DNA of 45,072 bases from assembly GCA_947381325.1 (NCBI GenBank), contig CANCUP010000004.1, forward strand, positions 1-45,072, written 5' to 3'. The stretch comes from Comamonadaceae bacterium. GTDB taxonomy: Bacteria; Pseudomonadota; Gammaproteobacteria; Burkholderiales; Burkholderiaceae_C. This document shows positions 42,537-45,072 of the stretch, one piece after another. The translations under genes and the position numbers were made by a program. Positions within the stretch are counted from its first letter, which is position 1. Each line of letters begins with the position of its first letter. The notes below the pieces were generated by a model. The model was not told the DNA's origin. It made no database searches and was given only the letters and a program-made list of their open reading frames with translations.

Positions 42537-43287
42537 GACGGTAGGGTTTGATCCATTGAAACCAAAGGTAGAGCACGAGTTGCAGCGCAGCCAAAGCAAA
42601 CCATTGAAACGCATAAGCGTGGTGTTTTTCGACACCCGCAGAAATTTCAGGCCAATCACGCATCAAGCCTTCAGAGGCCGGGTCTGTCTGTAGCACTGTG
42701 GCCACCAATGGCCCGCCAGTTTCAACTGCGTACTGTGCAAGGTTGATATTTTGCCGAATGCGTGATGACCCTGACGCCAGATGGTCTGGTACTTGGGTCG
42801 AGCTCAGCTGCATCAACTCTGACGGGGCTGGGCTCAAGCGCCCCTGTACATGCACCTCACCCAACGGCGTGTCGAGGGGCGGCAGCAAGGTGCGATCGAG
42901 TTGGTGACGTGGCACCCAACCACGCTGCACCAAGACACGGGTGTTGGCATTGAGCACCAAAGGTGTGAGCACCCAAAAACCTGCCCGACCGTTCATCGCT
43001 CGGTTGTCCAAATACACGGTGTGCTGGGGCAACCAACGGCCTCTCAAATGGACACGGCGGTGCAACGACGCAAATAAAGCAGGCTGCTCAAGCAGTGCTG
43101 ATGTATCTAACTCGGACATGGCTTGCTGCTGGGCAATGGCTTGATGCCTGTCTAGTTTTTCTTGTGCACGCGACAGCTGCCAAAAGCCTAAACGCACCGT
43201 CAATGCCACACCCACGCACAGGACCAACGTCACCCCCACAAAACTGCGGCTGCGCGGTATGGCGATAATGGTGCGTATGAAATTCAT
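42514..43287 (-). CDS. SURF1-family cytochrome oxidase assembly protein
   Basis: The protein has 257 residues from MNFIRTIIAIPRSRSF; in-frame starts further upstream lie inside the opposite-strand gene. Two membrane helices bracket the chain: FVGVTLVLCVGVALTVRLGFWQL at the start and WFALAALQLVLYLWFQW at the end. FWQLSRAQEK, YLDNRAMNGRAGFWVLTPL and VLVQRGWVPR are SURF1 blocks. SURF1 helps load heme A into oxidase subunit I. The gene is the first of the minus-strand SURF1-ctaA-ctaB-SCO unit. Its start codon lies within the start of the divergent small gene. Confidence 0.93.
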   Translation of the reverse strand: MNFIRTIIAIPRSRSFVGVTLVLCVGVALTVRLGFWQLSRAQEKLDRHQAIAQQQAMSELDTSALLEQPALFASLHRRVHLRGRWLPQHTVYLDNRAMNGRAGFWVLTPLVLNANTRVLVQRGWVPRHQLDRTLLPPLDTPLGEVHVQGRLSPAPSELMQLSSTQVPDHLASGSSRIRQNINLAQYAVETGGPLVATVLQTDPASEGLMRDWPEISAGVEKHHAYAFQWFALAALQLVLYLWFQWIKPYRHVRPTPL

Positions 43288-43498
43288 TGTTGCAATTGCT
43301 TTTTTGGCCATCTTAGGCAGCTTGGTCTCGGCGCTGGTGTTCATGATGCGTGATGGACGCAACGGCCAACCCAAATCGAGCAAGATGGTCAAAGCCTTGG
43401 CTTTGCGTGTTGGGTTTTCGATTCTGTTGTTTCTTTGTATTTTGTTGGGATGGAAGCTGGGTTACATCCAACCCACCGGCATAGCTGCAGGCCAATAA
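43277..43498 (+). CDS. Small twin-transmembrane protein (DUF2909-like)
   Basis: The protein has 73 residues from MKFIVAIAFLAILGSLVSALVFMM. Two hydrophobic helices (residues 2-22 and about 48-68, RVGFSILLFLCILLGWKLG) flank a short basic loop, DGRNGQPKSSKM. This matches the small inner-membrane DUF2909 proteins found in betaproteobacterial oxidase clusters; the function is unknown. It is the only plus-strand gene inside the cluster. Its 5' end overlaps the divergent SURF1 start by 11 nt, and its 3' end is convergent with ctaE. Confidence 0.8.
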   Translation: MKFIVAIAFLAILGSLVSALVFMMRDGRNGQPKSSKMVKALALRVGFSILLFLCILLGWKLGYIQPTGIAAGQ

Positions 43499-43516
43499 AG
43501 CGTGAGCCCAAACAAC

Positions 43517-43538
43517 AAAGGCCGCACATGCGGCCTTT
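43517..43538. terminator. Hairpin between the convergent DUF2909-like gene and ctaE
   Basis: AAAGGCCGCA-ca-TGCGGCCTTT is a perfect 10-bp inverted repeat in the 62-nt convergent gap. Its own A/T ends give short U-runs in both directions, so it probably serves both genes as a bidirectional terminator. Confidence 0.7.
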
Positions 43539-43560
43539 GCTTTGGCATCACGAGATGCTC

Positions 43561-44442
43561 TTACATCCAGTACACCAAGATGTACAGACCCAACCACACC
43601 ACGTCCACAAAGTGCCAATACCAAGCAGCACCTTCGAAACCGAAGTGTTTGTCTGCAGTGAAGTGACCTTTTTGCAAACGCAAGGTGATGACCAACAGCA
43701 TCAACATGCCCAAGAACACGTGAAAGCCGTGAAAGCCTGTGAGCATGAAGAAGGTGGAGCCATACACGCCAGAGCTGAGCTTGAGGTTCATCTCATGGTA
43801 CGCGTGGTAATACTCGTAGCCTTGGACGATCAAAAAGATCACTCCCAACAACACCGTCATCCACATGAACTTGATGGTGGTGGCGCGGTCGTTTTCACGC
43901 AGCGCATGGTGGGCTACCGTCAAGGTTGCGCCCGAGCTCAACAACAAAGCCGTGTTGATGGTGGGTAACCAAAACGGTGTCATGGTTTGGAAGGGCTCAA
44001 TGATCCCCGCAGGCGATGCCGTCGCGCCAGCAGCCAAGGTGGGCCACACGGCTTTGAAGTCAGGCCACAACAAGGCATTGTCCAAACTGCCCAGCATAGG
44101 AACAGAGTGGGAACGCGCCCACCACAAGGCCGAGAAGAAGGCACCGAAGAACATCACCTCAGAGAAGATGAACCAGCTCATGCTCCAACGGAATGACAAA
44201 TCAATTTTGTGACCGTACTGACCGCCTTCGCTTTCAGCGATGGCTTCACCGAACCATTGGTACAAGACACCCAACCAGAACACCAAGCCAAACAGCAAGG
44301 AGTACTTGCCCCAGTCGGCACCGTTGACCCATTGACCGGCACCCAAGATGACAAAAAACAATCCCAAGGCAGCCAACGCGGGATGACGTGACGCATGAGG
44401 CACAAAATAATAAGGCGTTGCGCCGTGTGAGTTGCTACTCAT
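43561..44442 (-). CDS. ctaE: Cytochrome c oxidase subunit III
   Basis: A 293-residue membrane protein with seven predicted helices. I start it at MSSNSHGATPYYFVPHASRHP because GGAG lies 6 nt upstream; the ORF-track GTG adds two residues. Family blocks seen: RWSMSWFIFSEVMFFGAFFSALWWAR, GATLTVAHHALRENDR, GSTFFMLTGFHGFHVFLG and AAWYWHFVDVVWLGLYILVYW, with the conserved Glu in FSEVMFF. It stabilises the aa3-type oxidase core. DUF2970 and ctaG lie immediately upstream on the same strand. Confidence 0.96.
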   Translation of the reverse strand: MSSNSHGATPYYFVPHASRHPALAALGLFFVILGAGQWVNGADWGKYSLLFGLVFWLGVLYQWFGEAIAESEGGQYGHKIDLSFRWSMSWFIFSEVMFFGAFFSALWWARSHSVPMLGSLDNALLWPDFKAVWPTLAAGATASPAGIIEPFQTMTPFWLPTINTALLLSSGATLTVAHHALRENDRATTIKFMWMTVLLGVIFLIVQGYEYYHAYHEMNLKLSSGVYGSTFFMLTGFHGFHVFLGMLMLLVITLRLQKGHFTADKHFGFEGAAWYWHFVDVVWLGLYILVYWM

Positions 44443-44458
44443 TTCCACTCCTTCTTCT

Positions 44459-44653
44459 TTATTTCGCGACGACCAAGTTGACCAACACGATCAACCCAAT
44501 CACAAATAACAAACCAGCGACCAAGCCCACACCCAGAATGTGCAAAGGGCTGATCTTTTCAATGTCTTGCTGGAACTCGCTGCTTTTGCGAATTCCAAAA
44601 AAAGACCAAGCCACGGCCACGACCGAGCGCATCAATGAAGTCTTGGTGCTCAT
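44459..44653 (-). CDS. DUF2970 small membrane protein
   Basis: A 64-residue protein. WSFFGIRKSSEFQQDIEKISPLH is the conserved DUF2970 block, followed by one membrane helix (GVGLVAGLLFVIGLIVLVNLVV). Its function is not known, but it is regularly found between ctaG and ctaE in betaproteobacteria, so an oxidase-assembly role is likely. Its ATG overlaps the ctaG stop by 4 nt (ATGA), and ctaE starts 16 nt after its stop. Confidence 0.85.
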   Translation of the reverse strand: MSTKTSLMRSVVAVAWSFFGIRKSSEFQQDIEKISPLHILGVGLVAGLLFVIGLIVLVNLVVAK

Positions 44654-45072
44654 GCACCGACCCCTTTGTGTGTCACATCCAAGGCTGCGGTAGGTGCCGC
44701 AGGTGTTTTGGAACCGACTTCAAAGAAGGTGTAGGACAAGGTGATGGTGGTCACGTTCTTGGCTAATTTGGGATCAATCACAAACACCACCGGCCACTGC
44801 TTTTTCTCGCCTGGTGCCAAGGTGTACTGGTTGAAACAAAAACATTCCAACTTGTTGAAATGCGCTGCCGCTTGGCGTGGCGCATAGCTGGGTATGGCTT
44901 GCGCCGACATGACGCGGTCTTGTACGTTTTGAAACTCATACATCACGGTGGTCATTTCACCAGGGTGCACTTGCACCGAGCTTTGCGCCGGCTTGAACAG
45001 CCAAGGACCACGAGCATTCGCGTCAAATTCGACCGTGATAGTGCGCGAGGTATCAACTTGGGTATTGGTGAC
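44650..45072 (-). CDS. ctaG: Cytochrome c oxidase assembly protein CtaG/Cox11, N-terminus beyond window
   Basis: The frame is open to the right edge: 141 residues are visible, beginning VTNTQVDTSRTITVEFDAN and continuing PWLFKPAQSSVQVHPGE. The ORF-track start at 44976 is therefore internal. KLECFCFNQYTLAPGEKKQWPVVF contains the CFCF copper-binding motif, and LSYTFFEVG is the C-terminal family block. CtaG inserts copper into the CuB site of subunit I. The missing N-terminus should include the membrane anchor. Confidence 0.95.
   Translation of the reverse strand, partial: VTNTQVDTSRTITVEFDANARGPWLFKPAQSSVQVHPGEMTTVMYEFQNVQDRVMSAQAIPSYAPRQAAAHFNKLECFCFNQYTLAPGEKKQWPVVFVIDPKLAKNVTTITLSYTFFEVGSKTPAAPTAALDVTHKGVGA

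Overview
The window looks like chromosomal DNA of a betaproteobacterium of the order Burkholderiales, most likely Comamonadaceae (a Limnohabitans/Rhodoferax-like genome). This is inferred from high GC, the two Bug-family (TctC-like) binding proteins, a tandem glycine riboswitch, and the gene order ctaG-DUF2970-ctaE-DUF2909-SURF1-ctaA-ctaB-SCO1-rpoH. I could run no search, so the taxonomic call is inference. I saw no tRNA, rRNA, insertion sequence, integrase or CRISPR array.

Layout. (1) 1-7 kb: a 5'-truncated exported histidine phosphatase, a photolyase-like flavoprotein, a Gfo/Idh/MocA oxidoreductase, a DadA-type amino-acid dehydrogenase behind a tandem glycine riboswitch, and an M20 amidohydrolase plus Bug binding protein pair divergent from a LysR regulator. 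(2) 8-11.2 kb: a minus-strand vapB-vapC-modA-modB-modC run in which a toxin-antitoxin pair is joined to the molybdate ABC transporter by overlapping codons, with a 12-bp-arm palindrome in front of vapB. (3) 11.3-27.4 kb: a purine/ureide catabolic island. The minus strand carries xdhA-xdhB-xdhC, an AllD-like dehydrogenase, a Bug protein, an MBL hydrolase, a family-3 solute-binding domain and the membrane cytochrome-c urate hydroxylase PuuD. After ppk2 comes uraH (minus), then gntR-puuE-(uraD/allC fusion)-M20 hydrolase (plus). Together they encode xanthine -> urate -> 5-hydroxyisourate -> OHCU -> allantoin -> allantoate -> ureidoglycolate and perhaps beyond. The molybdate transporter next door could supply molybdenum for xanthine dehydrogenase. 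Palindromes with a GTATAC core sit near puuD, near xdhA and between uraH and gntR, which suggests one GntR-controlled regulon.

(4) 27.5-37.9 kb: a 3078-residue protein with an N-terminal phage-lysozyme-like (GH24) module, a glycine-zipper segment, two EF-hand-like Frp-type calcium modules and 13 tandem cadherin-like (tandem-95) repeats. It lies just downstream of an unrecognised exported 359-residue protein. Base composition here is mosaic and poorer in GC at both ends of the big gene. This is the most unusual locus in the window. (5) 38.2-45 kb: rpoH behind a perfect CIRCE operator, then the cytochrome c oxidase assembly cluster on the minus strand, including a small SCO-like membrane protein of unassigned role between SURF1 and ctaA. 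The ctaG gene is cut by the right edge.
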